Numbered from the stretch's first letter, positions 51,491-60,948 are shown. The stretch: DNA of 64,000 nt from Halotalea alkalilenta DSM 17697 (GCF_000621205.1 NZ_KK211227.1:154893-218892), one strand, 5' to 3'. Numbers and translations: made by a program. Notes: a model not told the origin generated them from the sequence alone.

Positions 51491-51850
51491 ATGAAGACCC
51501 ATCCGATTCCCCATCGCGTTGCCACCACCATCCTCGCGCCACTGATGCTGCCGGGCCTGCCGCTGGCGGCCCGAGCGCAGGGCCTGCCGACCATCGAGGA
51601 CCCGTCGCGCGGCCAGGGCAGCGGCATCATGCAGACGCTGCAGAACTACGGCTACGACATCGTGCTGCTGATCGCGCTCCTCGTGGTCGCCTCGATGTTC
51701 GTCGGTGTGTGCTACCACGCCTATACGCGCTATTCGGAAATCCATACCGGCCGCGCCACCTGGGGCCAGTTCGGCCTGACGGTCGCCGTGGGTGCGATCC
51801 TGCTGGTGGTCGGCATCTGGCTGCTGACCAAGGCCACCGGCGTGCTCTGA
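51491..51850 (+). CDS. TIGR03745-family ICE membrane protein
   Basis: This 119-aa protein has a signal peptide (LPGLPLAARAQG cleavage region) and two membrane helices at about 52-75 and 92-112, separated by YHAYTRYSEIHTGRATWGQFG. It resembles pilin-like VirB2 proteins. It is the conserved neighbour of TIGR03758 and TIGR03750 and may be the transfer pilin. Confidence 0.9.
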   Translation: MKTHPIPHRVATTILAPLMLPGLPLAARAQGLPTIEDPSRGQGSGIMQTLQNYGYDIVLLIALLVVASMFVGVCYHAYTRYSEIHTGRATWGQFGLTVAVGAILLVVGIWLLTKATGVL

Positions 51851-51856
51851 GCGGCG

Positions 51857-52267
51857 ATGGCTGCCTTGAACGATATCGCGCGTGACGGGCTGGTCACCTT
51901 CCTGCCGCACAGGCTGAACCGGCAGCCCGTGGTGGTGAGGGGCCTGACCGCCGACGAGTTCTGGATTTGCGCCGGCCTGTCCGCGGTGGCGGGGTTCATC
52001 GCCGGCGTGCCGCTGGCCTGGGCCACGCACAGCGTCGCCATGGTGCCGACCCTGGTCGTGGCTGGCGTGGCGGCTGGCGTGTTCGGTGGTGGCGGCTTCC
52101 TGCGCCGGCAGAAGCGCGGCCGCCCGGACACCTGGCTGTACCGGCAACTGCAGTGGCGCCTGGCGCTGCGCCATCCGCTGGCAGCGTCCTGGCTCGGGGG
52201 GCACCGTCTCATCACGCGTTCGGGGTACTGGACCACCCGGCGCTCACGCGGAGCAGCCGCCTCATGA
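51857..52267 (+). CDS. TIGR03750-family ICE membrane protein
   Basis: This 136-aa protein begins with a cytosolic segment (FLPHRLNRQPVVVRGLTADE) followed by two membrane helices at about residues 37-56 and 60-82. The motif KRGRPDTWLYRQLQWRLA is the family hallmark. It is VirB3-like in topology. It overlaps the next gene by four bases. Confidence 0.92.
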   Translation: MAALNDIARDGLVTFLPHRLNRQPVVVRGLTADEFWICAGLSAVAGFIAGVPLAWATHSVAMVPTLVVAGVAAGVFGGGGFLRRQKRGRPDTWLYRQLQWRLALRHPLAASWLGGHRLITRSGYWTTRRSRGAAAS

Positions 52268-52941
52268 GCCGTTTCAGGAACGAAGTCCATCACCTGCAGG
52301 CCCATGTGCGCACGCTGCGCCTGGGCGCCGGTGCGTTGTTCGTGGTGGCGCTGCTGCTCGGTTTCGGCTGGTGGAGTGCGCCGAGGCAACTGACGATCCA
52401 CGTGCCCCCCGATCTGCGCTCGGGCAGCACCCGCGCCTGGTGGGATGTGCCGCCCGAGAATGTCTATGCGTTCGCCTTCTACGTCTGGCAGCAGGTACAA
52501 CGTTGGCCGACGGATGGCGAACAGGACTACCCGCGCAACCTCCACGCGCTGTCGGCCTATTTCACACCGGCCTGCCAGGCCTTCCTGCGTCAGGACTACG
52601 AGCACCGGCGCAGCAGCGGCGAACTGCGACAGCGGGTGCGCGGCATCTACGAAATTCCGGGGCGCGGCTTTGGCGACAACCCCACGATGCGGGTAAAGAC
52701 GGTTTCCAGCCGCGACTGGATCGTCACGCTGGACGTCAGCGCGGACGAATACTACGGCGCCGAGCAGGTCAAGCGGGCCCTGGTGCGCTATCCGCTGAAA
52801 GTGGTGCGGTTGGACGTCGACCCCCAGCACAACCCCTTCGGCCTTGCGCTGGACTGCTATGACGGCGCGCCGCAGCGCATCGAGGCAGCGCCACCGCCCG
52901 GCACGCCCGGCGGCGGCCTTTCGCAGGGAGGCAACCCATGA
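52264..52941 (+). CDS. TIGR03746-family ICE transfer protein (VirB8/TraE-like)
   Basis: This 225-aa protein has one N-terminal membrane helix (about residues 19-40) and a periplasmic domain with WWDVPPENVYAFAFYVWQQV, YPRNLHALSAYFTPACQAFL and RVRGIYEIPGRGF. The topology and domain layout are those of TraE/VirB8-like assembly factors. Its stop overlaps the next start by four bases. Confidence 0.92.
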   Translation: MSRFRNEVHHLQAHVRTLRLGAGALFVVALLLGFGWWSAPRQLTIHVPPDLRSGSTRAWWDVPPENVYAFAFYVWQQVQRWPTDGEQDYPRNLHALSAYFTPACQAFLRQDYEHRRSSGELRQRVRGIYEIPGRGFGDNPTMRVKTVSSRDWIVTLDVSADEYYGAEQVKRALVRYPLKVVRLDVDPQHNPFGLALDCYDGAPQRIEAAPPPGTPGGGLSQGGNP

Positions 52942-53825
52942 AACACCACGTCTTCACCATCGTGGCGAGCCTGGCCCTTGGCTTCGGCCTGGTGCCGGAC
53001 AGCCATGCCATCGAGATCCTGCGCTGGCAGCGGCTGCCGCTGGCCGTCCCGCTGGTCGTCGGCCAGGAGCGCGTGGTCTTCATCGACCGCAACGTGCGTG
53101 TCGGACTGCCCCCGAGCCTGGGCGAGCGGCTGCGCGTGCAGAGCGCGGGCGGCGCCATCTACCTGCGCGCCAGCGAGGCCATCGCGCCGACGCGGCTGCA
53201 GCTGCAGGATGTGGAATCCGGCGCCATCGTGCTGGTCGACATCGCAGCCACGGACGCCCGGGAAGGCGAGCCGCCGCTGGAGCCTGTACGCATCGTCCTG
53301 CAGGACGCCGCCGAGGATGCCAGCGGTGACACTGCCGCCGGTCCGACCCAAGCAGCGCAACCCGCCAGGCGTCGGCAGACGCCGATAACCGTTGTCCTGA
53401 CGCGCTACGCGGCGCAGAACCTTTACGCACCGCTGCGCACCGTCGAGCCCGTGGCCGGCATCGGGCGCGTGCCGCTGCGGCGCCCGCTCGCGCTGGACAC
53501 ACTGCTGCCAACGCTGCCGCTCAAGGCGCGGGCGCTGGCGGCCTGGCGACTCGAAGATCAGTGGGTCACCGCCGTGCGCCTGACCAACACCTCTCCTCAC
53601 CGTGTCGATCTCGATCCAAGGGCGCTGCAAGGCGACTTCGTGGCCGCGACCTTCCAGCATCCCGACCTGGGGCCTGCGGGCGCTTCGACCGACACCACGG
53701 TGGTCTATCTGGTCACGCGCGGCCGTGGCCTGGCCGAGTCCCTGATGCCGGTGCTCAGCCCCATCGATGCCGGCACGAACTTGCCGCCGGCCGCCGCTGC
53801 GGGGAGGACGTCCGATGAGGAGTAA
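52938..53825 (+). CDS. TIGR03749-family ICE transfer protein (TraK-like)
   Basis: This 295-aa secreted protein has a signal peptide (FTIVASLALGFGLVPDSHA). The mature part begins IEILRWQRLPLAVPLVVGQERVV, typical of the family, and is beta-rich, as TraK/VirB9-type secretin partners are. It should form the periplasmic/outer-membrane core. The 3' end overlaps the TIGR03752 gene by 11 bp. A 542-aa frame antisense to it is a shadow. Confidence 0.92.
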   Translation: MKHHVFTIVASLALGFGLVPDSHAIEILRWQRLPLAVPLVVGQERVVFIDRNVRVGLPPSLGERLRVQSAGGAIYLRASEAIAPTRLQLQDVESGAIVLVDIAATDAREGEPPLEPVRIVLQDAAEDASGDTAAGPTQAAQPARRRQTPITVVLTRYAAQNLYAPLRTVEPVAGIGRVPLRRPLALDTLLPTLPLKARALAAWRLEDQWVTAVRLTNTSPHRVDLDPRALQGDFVAATFQHPDLGPAGASTDTTVVYLVTRGRGLAESLMPVLSPIDAGTNLPPAAAAGRTSDEE

Positions 53826-55233
53826 TCCCCTGTTGAAGTGGCTGCTGATTCCGATGGCATCGTTGCTGGTGTTCGTCGGTGCCAGGCTGTTCTCGGGCGG
53901 CGACGCCGCACCGGGCAAACCGGATGTCCCGGGGCAGCTCACTCCCGAGGAAATGAAGGCGCTCGGCATCGCGGGCGACACCCCGCGCGATACCGTCGCC
54001 ACCCTGGTCGCGCAGGTCAAGCAGCTCCGCACCGAGTTGCAGACCGCGCTGAGCGACAACCGCCAGCACAAGGCGGAGAACGAGCGCCTGCGTACCCGCG
54101 AGGATGCGATCGACCAGCGCATCCAGAACGCCCTCGACAGCGAACGCCGCCGCCTGGAACAGGAGCGCACCCAGGCCGCCAGCGACCGGCAGCAGACGCA
54201 AGGGCTGATGCAGGAATTGCAGCGCCGCCTGGACGGACTGTCCGGCAAGGGCGGTGCCGCCGACCTGCCGATCGGCCTTGGACTGGACGGGCATGACGGC
54301 GGGCCGCTCACGGATGGCGGCATGCGCTGGATCGAACCGGATGACACCCGGCCCGATCCGAAGGGCGGTTCGAGCAGCCTGCGCTTGCCCGCCTTTCCCT
54401 CCAGCTTCGGCCCGGCCTCGCCGGAACTGTCGGCCGCGGCGGAGGCCGTCAGCGACAGCACGGCGCAGGCTGTTGGCGGCACCACCCAGGCGGTCTATAC
54501 GGTGCCCACCAATGCCACGCTGATGGGCTCGGTCGCCATGACCGCGCTGATCGGCCGCATTCCCATCGACGGCACCGTCAACGACCCGTTTCCCTTCAAG
54601 GTGCTGATCGGGGCCGACAACCTGGCGGCCAACGGCATCGAGATTCCCGACGTGGCCGGTGCGGTGGTCAGCGGCACGGCCTCGGGCGACTGGACGCTCT
54701 CGTGCGTGCGTGGGCAGGTCCGCTCCATCACCTTCGTGTTCAGCGACGGCACCATCCGCACGGTGCCGGAGGACGACGGCAAGCGCAATCAAAGCCAGAA
54801 CAGCACCAGTCTGCTGGACGGCCTGGGCTGGATCAGCGATCCCTACGGCATCCCGTGCGTCTCGGGCGAGCGGCGCAGCAATGCCCAGCAGTACCTGGGA
54901 TCGCAGGCGTTGATCACCGCGGCCGGCGCAGGCGCCGCCTCGCTCATCAAGTCCGACAACGGCAGCGTGGCCGTGGTCGCCAGCAACAACGGTTCGCTGG
55001 GCACGGTCGGCATTTCGGGCAACGAGGCCATGGGCCGCATCCTGGCCGGTGGCGTGCGCGATATGGCCGACTGGGTCAACAAGCTCTACGGGCAGGCCTT
55101 CGCTGCGGTCTACGTGCAGCCCGGCGCCAGGGTGGCCGTGCACCTGGAGCAGCCGATCGCCATCGACCACGACGCCAAGGGGCGCCGGGTGAATCACCTC
55201 ATGGGAGAAGTGCATGCGTCGGACCTGGATTGA
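53815..55233 (+). CDS. TIGR03752-family ICE transfer protein (TraB/VirB10-like)
   Basis: This 472-aa protein has a membrane helix at residues 8-24 and a coiled-coil at about residues 58-145 (VAQVKQLRTELQTALSDNRQ onward). A C-terminal TraB/VirB10-like beta domain has AVYTVPTNATLMGSVAMTAL, VLIGADNLAANGIEIPDVAG and GAGAASLIKSDN. It spans the envelope and links inner-membrane and outer-membrane complexes. The chosen ATG (53815) is within the previous gene's end. It overlaps the lipoprotein gene by 20 bp. Confidence 0.93.
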   Translation: MRSNPLLKWLLIPMASLLVFVGARLFSGGDAAPGKPDVPGQLTPEEMKALGIAGDTPRDTVATLVAQVKQLRTELQTALSDNRQHKAENERLRTREDAIDQRIQNALDSERRRLEQERTQAASDRQQTQGLMQELQRRLDGLSGKGGAADLPIGLGLDGHDGGPLTDGGMRWIEPDDTRPDPKGGSSSLRLPAFPSSFGPASPELSAAAEAVSDSTAQAVGGTTQAVYTVPTNATLMGSVAMTALIGRIPIDGTVNDPFPFKVLIGADNLAANGIEIPDVAGAVVSGTASGDWTLSCVRGQVRSITFVFSDGTIRTVPEDDGKRNQSQNSTSLLDGLGWISDPYGIPCVSGERRSNAQQYLGSQALITAAGAGAASLIKSDNGSVAVVASNNGSLGTVGISGNEAMGRILAGGVRDMADWVNKLYGQAFAAVYVQPGARVAVHLEQPIAIDHDAKGRRVNHLMGEVHASDLD

Positions 55234-55645
55234 CCGCCCCCTTGTCCTGCTCGCCGCCGCCGTTCTCGCGGGTTGTGCCACCAGTTCGGAAAAGCTGCTG
55301 CCCCGGGGCGAGCACACCATGCAGGACGTCTGGCAGCACGAGACTGGCGGCTACAGCGGCGGCCAGGCCGGCCGACTGCTGCTCGACGCACGCCAGGACC
55401 TGCGCCGCCCGCTGACCGACGCTGACACCCTCGCGGCGCCCGCCCGGAACGCGGCCTATACCCGCACTGCAGCGAACGAGATCCAGCGACAGTTCCATCG
55501 ACTGCCGAACCCCGATCTGGTGATGTACGTCTTTCCGCACCTGGCCGGCACCGACCCGGTACCGGTACCCGGCTACAGCACCGTCTTCCCGCTCTACCAG
55601 CGCGTGCAGTACGCGATGCCGGGCGAGCGGCTGGAGGACTACTGA
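55214..55645 (+). CDS. TIGR03751-family transfer lipoprotein (TraV-like)
   Basis: This 143-aa lipoprotein has lipobox LLAAAVLAGCATS (Cys21). The mature part has MQDVWQHETGGYSG and the C-terminal family segment NPDLVMYVFPHLAGTDPVPVPGYSTVFPLY (residues 98-127). It is VirB7/TraV-like and should stabilise the outer-membrane core. It overlaps the ATPase gene by one base. Confidence 0.92.
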   Translation: MRRTWIDRPLVLLAAAVLAGCATSSEKLLPRGEHTMQDVWQHETGGYSGGQAGRLLLDARQDLRRPLTDADTLAAPARNAAYTRTAANEIQRQFHRLPNPDLVMYVFPHLAGTDPVPVPGYSTVFPLYQRVQYAMPGERLEDY

Positions 55646-58524
55646 TGGGCTGGCGACTGCCGTGGCCGCGTCGTCCGGCCCCCAGGCCAGTCCAGGCCGA
55701 CATCGAGCCGGACGCCTGGACGCGGCATGTCGCCCGCCTCGCCGCGCACGGCATCGAGGCACCTGGCGCCGCCACTGGGCGGCATCATCGCCGACCCGCG
55801 ACGCGGGCCGACCACGGGGCGCTCTACGACGTGGCGCCGTCCTTCGCCGACCTGCTGCCCTGGGTCGAGTACCTGCCGGCCACGCAGTGCATGCTGCTCG
55901 AAGATGGCCAATCGGTGGCGGCGTTCTTCGAGTTGCAGCCGATCGGTACCGAAGGGCGCGAGACCGCCTGGCTGTGGCAGGCGCGCGATGCCCTGGAGAA
56001 TGCGCTGCAGGACTCCTTCGACGAGTTGGACGAGAACCCGTGGGTGGTGCAGCTCTACGCGCAGGACGAAGCCGATTGGGACCATTACCTGCGCACGCTG
56101 GGGGCATACCTGCATCCACGCGCGCAGGGCAGCGCGTTCAGCGAGTTCTATCTGCGCTTCTTCGGTCACCACCTGCGTGCGATCGCCAAGCCGGGCGGCC
56201 TGTTCGAGGACACCACGGTCACACGCCTGCCGTGGCGCGGCCAGACCCGGCGCGTGCGCATGGTGGTCTATCGGCGCACCCCGGACGCCGCATCGGCCCG
56301 GCGAGGGCAATCGCCCGAGCAGGCCCTGGCGACGATCTGCGACCGCCTGGTCGGTGGCCTGGCGAATGCCGGCGTCAAGGCCCGGCGCCTTGGCGCGGCG
56401 GACATTCACGACTGGCTGCTGCGCTGGTTCAATCCGAACCCCGGCGCGCTGGGCAGCACGGCCGAAGACCGGGAACGCTTCTACGCGCTCGCCCGCTACC
56501 CGGAGGAACGGGAAGAAGGTGAGATCGAACTGGCCAGCGGCGACTTCGCGCAACGCCTGTTCTTCGGCCAGCCGCGCTCGGATGTCGCCAACGGCCTGTG
56601 GTTCTTCGACGGCATGCCGCACCGGGTCATCGTCATGGACCGCCTGCGCTCGCCGCCCGCGACCGGACACGTGACCGGTGAGACGCGCAAGGGCGGCGAT
56701 GCGATGAACGCGCTGTTCGACCAGATGCCTGAGGACACGGTGATGTGCCTGACCCTGGTCGCCACGCCGCAGGATGTGCTGGAGGCGCACCTCAACCACC
56801 TGGCCCGCAAGGCGGTCGGCGAGACGCTCGCCAGCGAGCAGGCGCGCCAGGACGTGCAGCAGGCCCGCGGCCTCATCGGCAGCTCGCACAAGCTGTACCG
56901 GGGCACGCTGGCGTTCTACCTGCGCGGCCGCGACATGGCGCAGCTCGACGCCCGCGGCCTGCAACTGGTCAATGTCATGCTCAATGCGGGCTTGCAGCCG
57001 GTGCGCGAAGAGGACGAGGTGGCGCCGCTCAACACCTACCTGCGCTGGCTGCCCTGCCTGTTCGACCCGGCGGCGGACAAGCGGCAGTGGTACACGCAAC
57101 TGATGTTCGCGCAGCACGCGGCCAACCTGGCGCCGGTGTGGGGGCGCAGCCAGGGCACCGGCCACCCGGGCATCACCTTCTTCAACCGGGGCGGCGGCAC
57201 GATCACCTTCGATCCACTGAACCGGCTCGACCGGCAGATGAATGCCCACCTGTTCCTCTTCGGCCCGACCGGCTCCGGCAAGAGCGCCACGCTGAACAAC
57301 ATCCTCAACCAGGTCACGGCGATCTACCGGCCCAGGTTGTTCATCGTCGAGGCCGGCAACAGCTTTGGCCTGTTCGGGGACTTCGCCGCTCGGCTGGGCC
57401 TGAGCGTGCATCGCGTAAAGCTGGCACCCGGCGCGGGCGTGAGCCTGGCGCCATTCGCCGACGCCTGGCGCCTGGTGGATACACCGGGCCAGGTGCAGAC
57501 GCTGGACGCCGACGCCCTCGACGAGGACGGCGACACCCTGCTGGCCGACGACGGGGATGACCAGCGGGACGTGCTCGGCGAACTCGAAATCACCGCCCGG
57601 CTGATGATCACCGGCGGTGAGGACAAGGAGGAGGCGCGCATGACGCGCGCCGACCGCAGCCTGATTCGCCAGTGCATCCTGGACGCCGCCCAGCGCTGCG
57701 TGGCACAGGCGCGCACGGTGCTGACCCGCGACGTGCGCGACGCGCTGCGCGAACGCGCCCGCGACGCCAACCTGCCGGATGCCCGGCGCGCGCGGCTGCT
57801 GGAGATGGCCGATGCGATGGACATGCTCTGCCAGGGCGCGGACGGCGAGATGTTCGACCGTCCGGGCACCCCCTGGCCCGAGGCGGACATCACCATCGTG
57901 GACCTGGCCACCTTCGCGCGCGAGGGCTACAACGCGCAGCTCTCCATCGCCTACATCTCGCTGATCAACACGGTGAACAACATCGCCGAGCGCGACCAGT
58001 TCCTGGGCCGGCCGATCATCAACGTCACCGACGAAGGCCACATCATCACCAGGAACCCGCTGCTCGCGCCCTACGTGGTCAAGATCACCAAGATGTGGCG
58101 CAAGCTCGGTGCGTGGTACTGGCTGGCGACGCAGAACATCGACGACCTGCCCAAGGCCGCCGAGCCCATGCTCAACATGATCGAGTGGTGGATCTGCCTG
58201 TCGATGCCGCCCGACGAGGTGGAGAAGATCGCCCGGTTCCGCGAACTGTCGCCCGCGCAGAAGGCGCTGATGCTGTCCGCGCGCAAGGAGGCGGGCAAGT
58301 TCAGCGAGGGCGTCATCCTGTCCAAGTCGATGGAAGTGCTGTTCCGCGCCGTGCCGCCCAGCCTCTATCTGGCCCTTGCGCAGACCGAACCGGAAGAGAA
58401 GGCCGAGCGCTACCAGCTCATGCGCCAGTACGGCATCGGCGAACTGGATGCCGCCTTCAAGGTGGCCGAGAAGATCGACCAGGCGCGTGGCATCGCATCG
58501 CCGCCGCTGTCCCTGCCGAAATGA
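55645..58524 (+). CDS. VirB4/TraC-type conjugative transfer ATPase (PFL_4706-like)
   Basis: This 959-aa AAA-type ATPase powers pilus assembly and DNA transfer. The N-terminal TraC domain includes DVAPSFADLLPWVEYLPATQ. Walker A is FGPTGSGKSAT at about residue 540-550, and Walker B is INVTDEGHIITRNPLLAPYV at about residue 793-812. The C-terminus has WYWLATQNIDDLPKAAEPML. It matches the PFGI-1-class ATPase in length and motifs. An 1115-aa frame antisense to it is a GC-rich shadow. Confidence 0.95.
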   Translation: MGWRLPWPRRPAPRPVQADIEPDAWTRHVARLAAHGIEAPGAATGRHHRRPATRADHGALYDVAPSFADLLPWVEYLPATQCMLLEDGQSVAAFFELQPIGTEGRETAWLWQARDALENALQDSFDELDENPWVVQLYAQDEADWDHYLRTLGAYLHPRAQGSAFSEFYLRFFGHHLRAIAKPGGLFEDTTVTRLPWRGQTRRVRMVVYRRTPDAASARRGQSPEQALATICDRLVGGLANAGVKARRLGAADIHDWLLRWFNPNPGALGSTAEDRERFYALARYPEEREEGEIELASGDFAQRLFFGQPRSDVANGLWFFDGMPHRVIVMDRLRSPPATGHVTGETRKGGDAMNALFDQMPEDTVMCLTLVATPQDVLEAHLNHLARKAVGETLASEQARQDVQQARGLIGSSHKLYRGTLAFYLRGRDMAQLDARGLQLVNVMLNAGLQPVREEDEVAPLNTYLRWLPCLFDPAADKRQWYTQLMFAQHAANLAPVWGRSQGTGHPGITFFNRGGGTITFDPLNRLDRQMNAHLFLFGPTGSGKSATLNNILNQVTAIYRPRLFIVEAGNSFGLFGDFAARLGLSVHRVKLAPGAGVSLAPFADAWRLVDTPGQVQTLDADALDEDGDTLLADDGDDQRDVLGELEITARLMITGGEDKEEARMTRADRSLIRQCILDAAQRCVAQARTVLTRDVRDALRERARDANLPDARRARLLEMADAMDMLCQGADGEMFDRPGTPWPEADITIVDLATFAREGYNAQLSIAYISLINTVNNIAERDQFLGRPIINVTDEGHIITRNPLLAPYVVKITKMWRKLGAWYWLATQNIDDLPKAAEPMLNMIEWWICLSMPPDEVEKIARFRELSPAQKALMLSARKEAGKFSEGVILSKSMEVLFRAVPPSLYLALAQTEPEEKAERYQLMRQYGIGELDAAFKVAEKIDQARGIASPPLSLPK

Positions 58525-58536
58525 CCGGAGCGCGTC

Positions 58537-59313
58537 ATGTCCTCGAAACGAACCACCTTGCCGGGCCGGGTCCAGGCCCTTCGCAAGCGCGCCGGGCGCC
58601 TGCCACGGCTGCACTGGATGGTGGCTGGCATCCTGGTTGCGGGCCTGCTGGGATGGCTCCTGTACCGCACGCCCGGTGCGCCGGCACCGCGCACGGAGCC
58701 CGAGGTCGCGCAGGCGTCTCCAGCCGGCCCGCCCTGGCGCCGCGGCCCTGCCGATGCGCGCTTCACGCTGACGCTGTACGCCGACCTGGAATGTCCATTC
58801 TGCAAGGCCTATTACCCGACCCTGATGGCCTGGATCGATGCCCATCCCGACGCCAGCCTGCGGTGGCATCACCTGCCGCTGGCGATGCACGATCCCGAGG
58901 CGAGTCGGCTGGCCCGCATGGCCGAGTGCGCAGGTGAGGCGCAAGGCCACGAGGCGTTCTTCGGTGCCATCGCATGGCTCTACCAAAACACCCGGGGCGA
59001 TGGCCAGGGGCTGCCGGCAGACCTGACCTGGCCAGGCATAACCACCGCCATCCAGGCATGCCTGGACAGCGATCGCCCCGCAGCCATCGTTCGCGCGCAG
59101 GCCGACGAGGCCCTGCGCAGCGGTATCAACGCCACGCCCACCGTGCGGCTGGAAGACAGCCTGACGGGAGGATCACTGCTGCTGCATGGGCCGATCGACG
59201 GTGATGCGCTTCTGTCGGCACTCGATCTGGTCGCCAGCGATGCATCGCGCGCTCCAGGACCCACCCATGCCGCCGACGCGGCACTCAGCGGAGACACCCG
59301 CACTCCGCAATGA
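58537..59313 (+). CDS. DsbA/DsbG-like thiol oxidoreductase of the transfer operon
   Basis: This 258-aa thioredoxin-fold protein has an N-terminal membrane helix (about residues 26-45) and an active site Cys86-x2-Cys89 in LECPFCKAYYPTLMAW. A helical insert with MAECAGEAQGHEAFFGAIAW and the cis-Pro region INATPTVRLEDS follow. It should form or isomerise disulfides in transfer proteins in the periplasm. It follows the VirB4 gene by 12 bp and is the last transfer gene in the window. Confidence 0.9.
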   Translation: MSSKRTTLPGRVQALRKRAGRLPRLHWMVAGILVAGLLGWLLYRTPGAPAPRTEPEVAQASPAGPPWRRGPADARFTLTLYADLECPFCKAYYPTLMAWIDAHPDASLRWHHLPLAMHDPEASRLARMAECAGEAQGHEAFFGAIAWLYQNTRGDGQGLPADLTWPGITTAIQACLDSDRPAAIVRAQADEALRSGINATPTVRLEDSLTGGSLLLHGPIDGDALLSALDLVASDASRAPGPTHAADAALSGDTRTPQ

Positions 59314-59640
59314 CGACCATCCGGTGATGTCGTCACCCGCACCCGAGTTTGCAGCCTCTCCAGTCCTTGCGATGGGTCCACGCGAGGAGGTCACTTGGCG
59401 AGGGTGTGGCCGATCGCCAACAGCCGATTCGCGCTGCTGGCACCTCACTTGACCTCAAGTTAATCTGAGGTTTAACCCTGACGCTGGCAGATCGAGACCT
59501 CACAACCGTTGCGGGAGACGGCCGCCCCCAGATCGGCCGTCCGGCTTCTGGAAGGCTGCCGCCTTCCAGTGAGGCAATCCCAAGACGTGCCATCATGGCC
59601 ATCGGGGCCATCGCCACCTAAGCACCCGCCGACGGCGGCA
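59314..59640. other. Junction of transfer operon and second cargo region
   Basis: No complete gene is supported here. The SoxR-like box at 59452-59471 is the main recognisable feature. In other PFGI-1-class ICEs further transfer genes (TIGR03757, TIGR03756, TIGR03755 and TraG-like) follow the DsbG-like gene, so cargo probably begins here. Confidence 0.4.
59452..59471 (+). promoter_or_regulatory. SoxR-like operator
   Basis: ACCTCAAGTTAATCTGAGGT is a near-perfect palindrome with ACCTCA and TGAGGT arms; the SoxR-box consensus has CCTCAAGTTAACTTGAGG. A TTGACC (59449-59454) overlaps it as a possible -35 element on the plus strand. No soxR gene is nearby, so the host SoxR would be the regulator. 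Confidence 0.6.
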
Positions 59641-59815
59641 CGCTGGCGGTGATCACCAGCGCGGTCCTCTACGCCGTTGTCAATGCTCCCAGCGTCGCCG
59701 TCTGGGCCGCCTTCGGCACGACGCCGCGCCGCTGGCTCACGGACCGACGCCACCTGCGCATCTTCAACATCGCAATGGCCGTGCTGCTCGTGATGTCCCT
59801 GTATCCGCTGCGGGC
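59636..59815 (+). pseudogene. LysE/RhtB-family exporter remnant (C-terminal part)
   Basis: The translated stretch LYAVVNAPSVAVWAAFGTTP, then RRWLTDRRHLRIFNIAMAVL and LLVMSLYPL, corresponds to the C-terminal end of LysE-family amino acid exporters (VNLPSVSVWA...FNxxMALLLVxSLYP pattern). An in-frame TAA (59620-59622 region) precedes it, and no N-terminal part is visible. Only about 60 residues remain, so it is a decayed fragment behind the SoxR-like box. Confidence 0.65.
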
Positions 59816-59950
59816 GGTACATTCACAGGCTTGGTCAGCGCACCCATCATGGCCTCTATCCATGCTCCGCATTGGGGTTGCCACAACATGAAGACAAACG
59901 AACAAGCTTGCCGTCTTGTCCGGGCCCTCGTCCTACTCCCTCGCACCTAC

Positions 59951-60853
59951 CTACGCCTTTTCGGAATCAGGCATCGTGGTTTCTCGCAATCGTTCGACGA
60001 AGCTCCGCAACTGCACCGAGTCTTCGGCATCCCGGCGCAACAGGTAGGTCGTCAACGGGGGGACTTCACCGGCCAACGGACGCGAGACGACATCCGGGTG
60101 CCGCCACAGGGACAGATGCGTGCGGGTGGTGATCCCAAGGCCGTAGCCCGCCGCCACCAGCGCCATCAGCAGGTCATGGGACGCCACCCTTTCGGCAATC
60201 CTGACCTCGCATTCCGCGGCACGCAACAGCCTGTCGAGTTGCCGGCTGCATCCTGCGCACGCGTTCGGGTCACACAGCACCAGTGGATGGGAAAGCAGCT
60301 CCATCAGGGAAAGCTCGGGATGGATCAAGGCGGGATGCCGCGCCGGCACCGCGACGACCAGAGGCTCGCTCCACGCCGGCGTGGCCAGCAATCCTTCCCC
60401 CGGATGCTCCGCCTTCGCGAACCCCGCGTCGTAGTCCCCCTCTCTCAGGCCTTTCAACTGCTGTGCGAGTGTCACTTCGAAGAGGCTAATCTCGACCTCG
60501 GGCGACTCTTCGCGGCAGCGAGCCAGCAGGTTGCTCAAGTGCGATGGCGAGATGCCGTCGGACAGCGCGATTCTCAGGAGCCCGCGGTATCCGGTCGCGG
60601 CGGCCCTTGCGCCGGCACGGGCCTGCTCGACCGCTGCCAGCACGCGCCGTGCCTCCTCGAGGAAGACTTGTCCAGCCCAGGTGAGCCGGGTGCCATGGCT
60701 GTTACGCTCGAAGAGCCGGACGCCCAGATCATCCTCCAATTGGCGGATGGATCGCGACAGAGGCGACTGTTCGATGTGAAGTCGCTCCGCAGCACGGGTA
60801 AAGTTGAGTTCCTCCGCCACGGCGATGAAATACCGGATATGGCGCATCAGCAT
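59951..60853 (-). CDS. LysR-family transcriptional regulator
   Basis: This 300-aa LysR regulator begins MLMRHIRYFIAVAEELNFTR, with HTH AAERLHIEQSPLSRSIRQLE (residues ~20-40). The effector domain follows, with LLRIALSDGISPSHLSNLLA and a Cys pair in NACAGCSRQL that could sense redox or bind a ligand. It is full length. The remnant exporter upstream of its 3' end is not obviously its target; an adjacent divergent target gene is missing, so it may be orphaned. The 5' end faces the CopD-like gene 95 bp away. Confidence 0.9.
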   Translation of the reverse strand: MLMRHIRYFIAVAEELNFTRAAERLHIEQSPLSRSIRQLEDDLGVRLFERNSHGTRLTWAGQVFLEEARRVLAAVEQARAGARAAATGYRGLLRIALSDGISPSHLSNLLARCREESPEVEISLFEVTLAQQLKGLREGDYDAGFAKAEHPGEGLLATPAWSEPLVVAVPARHPALIHPELSLMELLSHPLVLCDPNACAGCSRQLDRLLRAAECEVRIAERVASHDLLMALVAAGYGLGITTRTHLSLWRHPDVVSRPLAGEVPPLTTYLLRRDAEDSVQLRSFVERLRETTMPDSEKA

Positions 60854-60948
60854 CGTTGCGCTCCGGAATCTCGCCCCGCGTCCTGCTGGCCCGTGCCGGC
60901 AGACAGGTTCGCCACGTCCGGGGACATGAAGGACTCTCCGCTATCGTG

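Noticed and set aside
52857-55320. 542-aa and 521-aa open frames on the minus strand
   Set aside because: They are antisense to TIGR03749 and TIGR03752 genes, which have signal peptide, coiled coil and VirB10-like domains on the plus strand.
55639-58986. 1115-aa open frame on the minus strand
   Set aside because: It is exactly antisense to the VirB4-type ATPase and DsbG-like genes. Its protein is Arg/Gln/His-rich low-complexity sequence typical of antisense frames in GC-rich DNA, while the plus strand has clear motifs and Walker boxes.
59186-59452. 88-aa plus-strand frame overlapping the end of the DsbG-like gene
   Set aside because: It is a shadow of the oxidoreductase gene in its first half and has no motif in the second.
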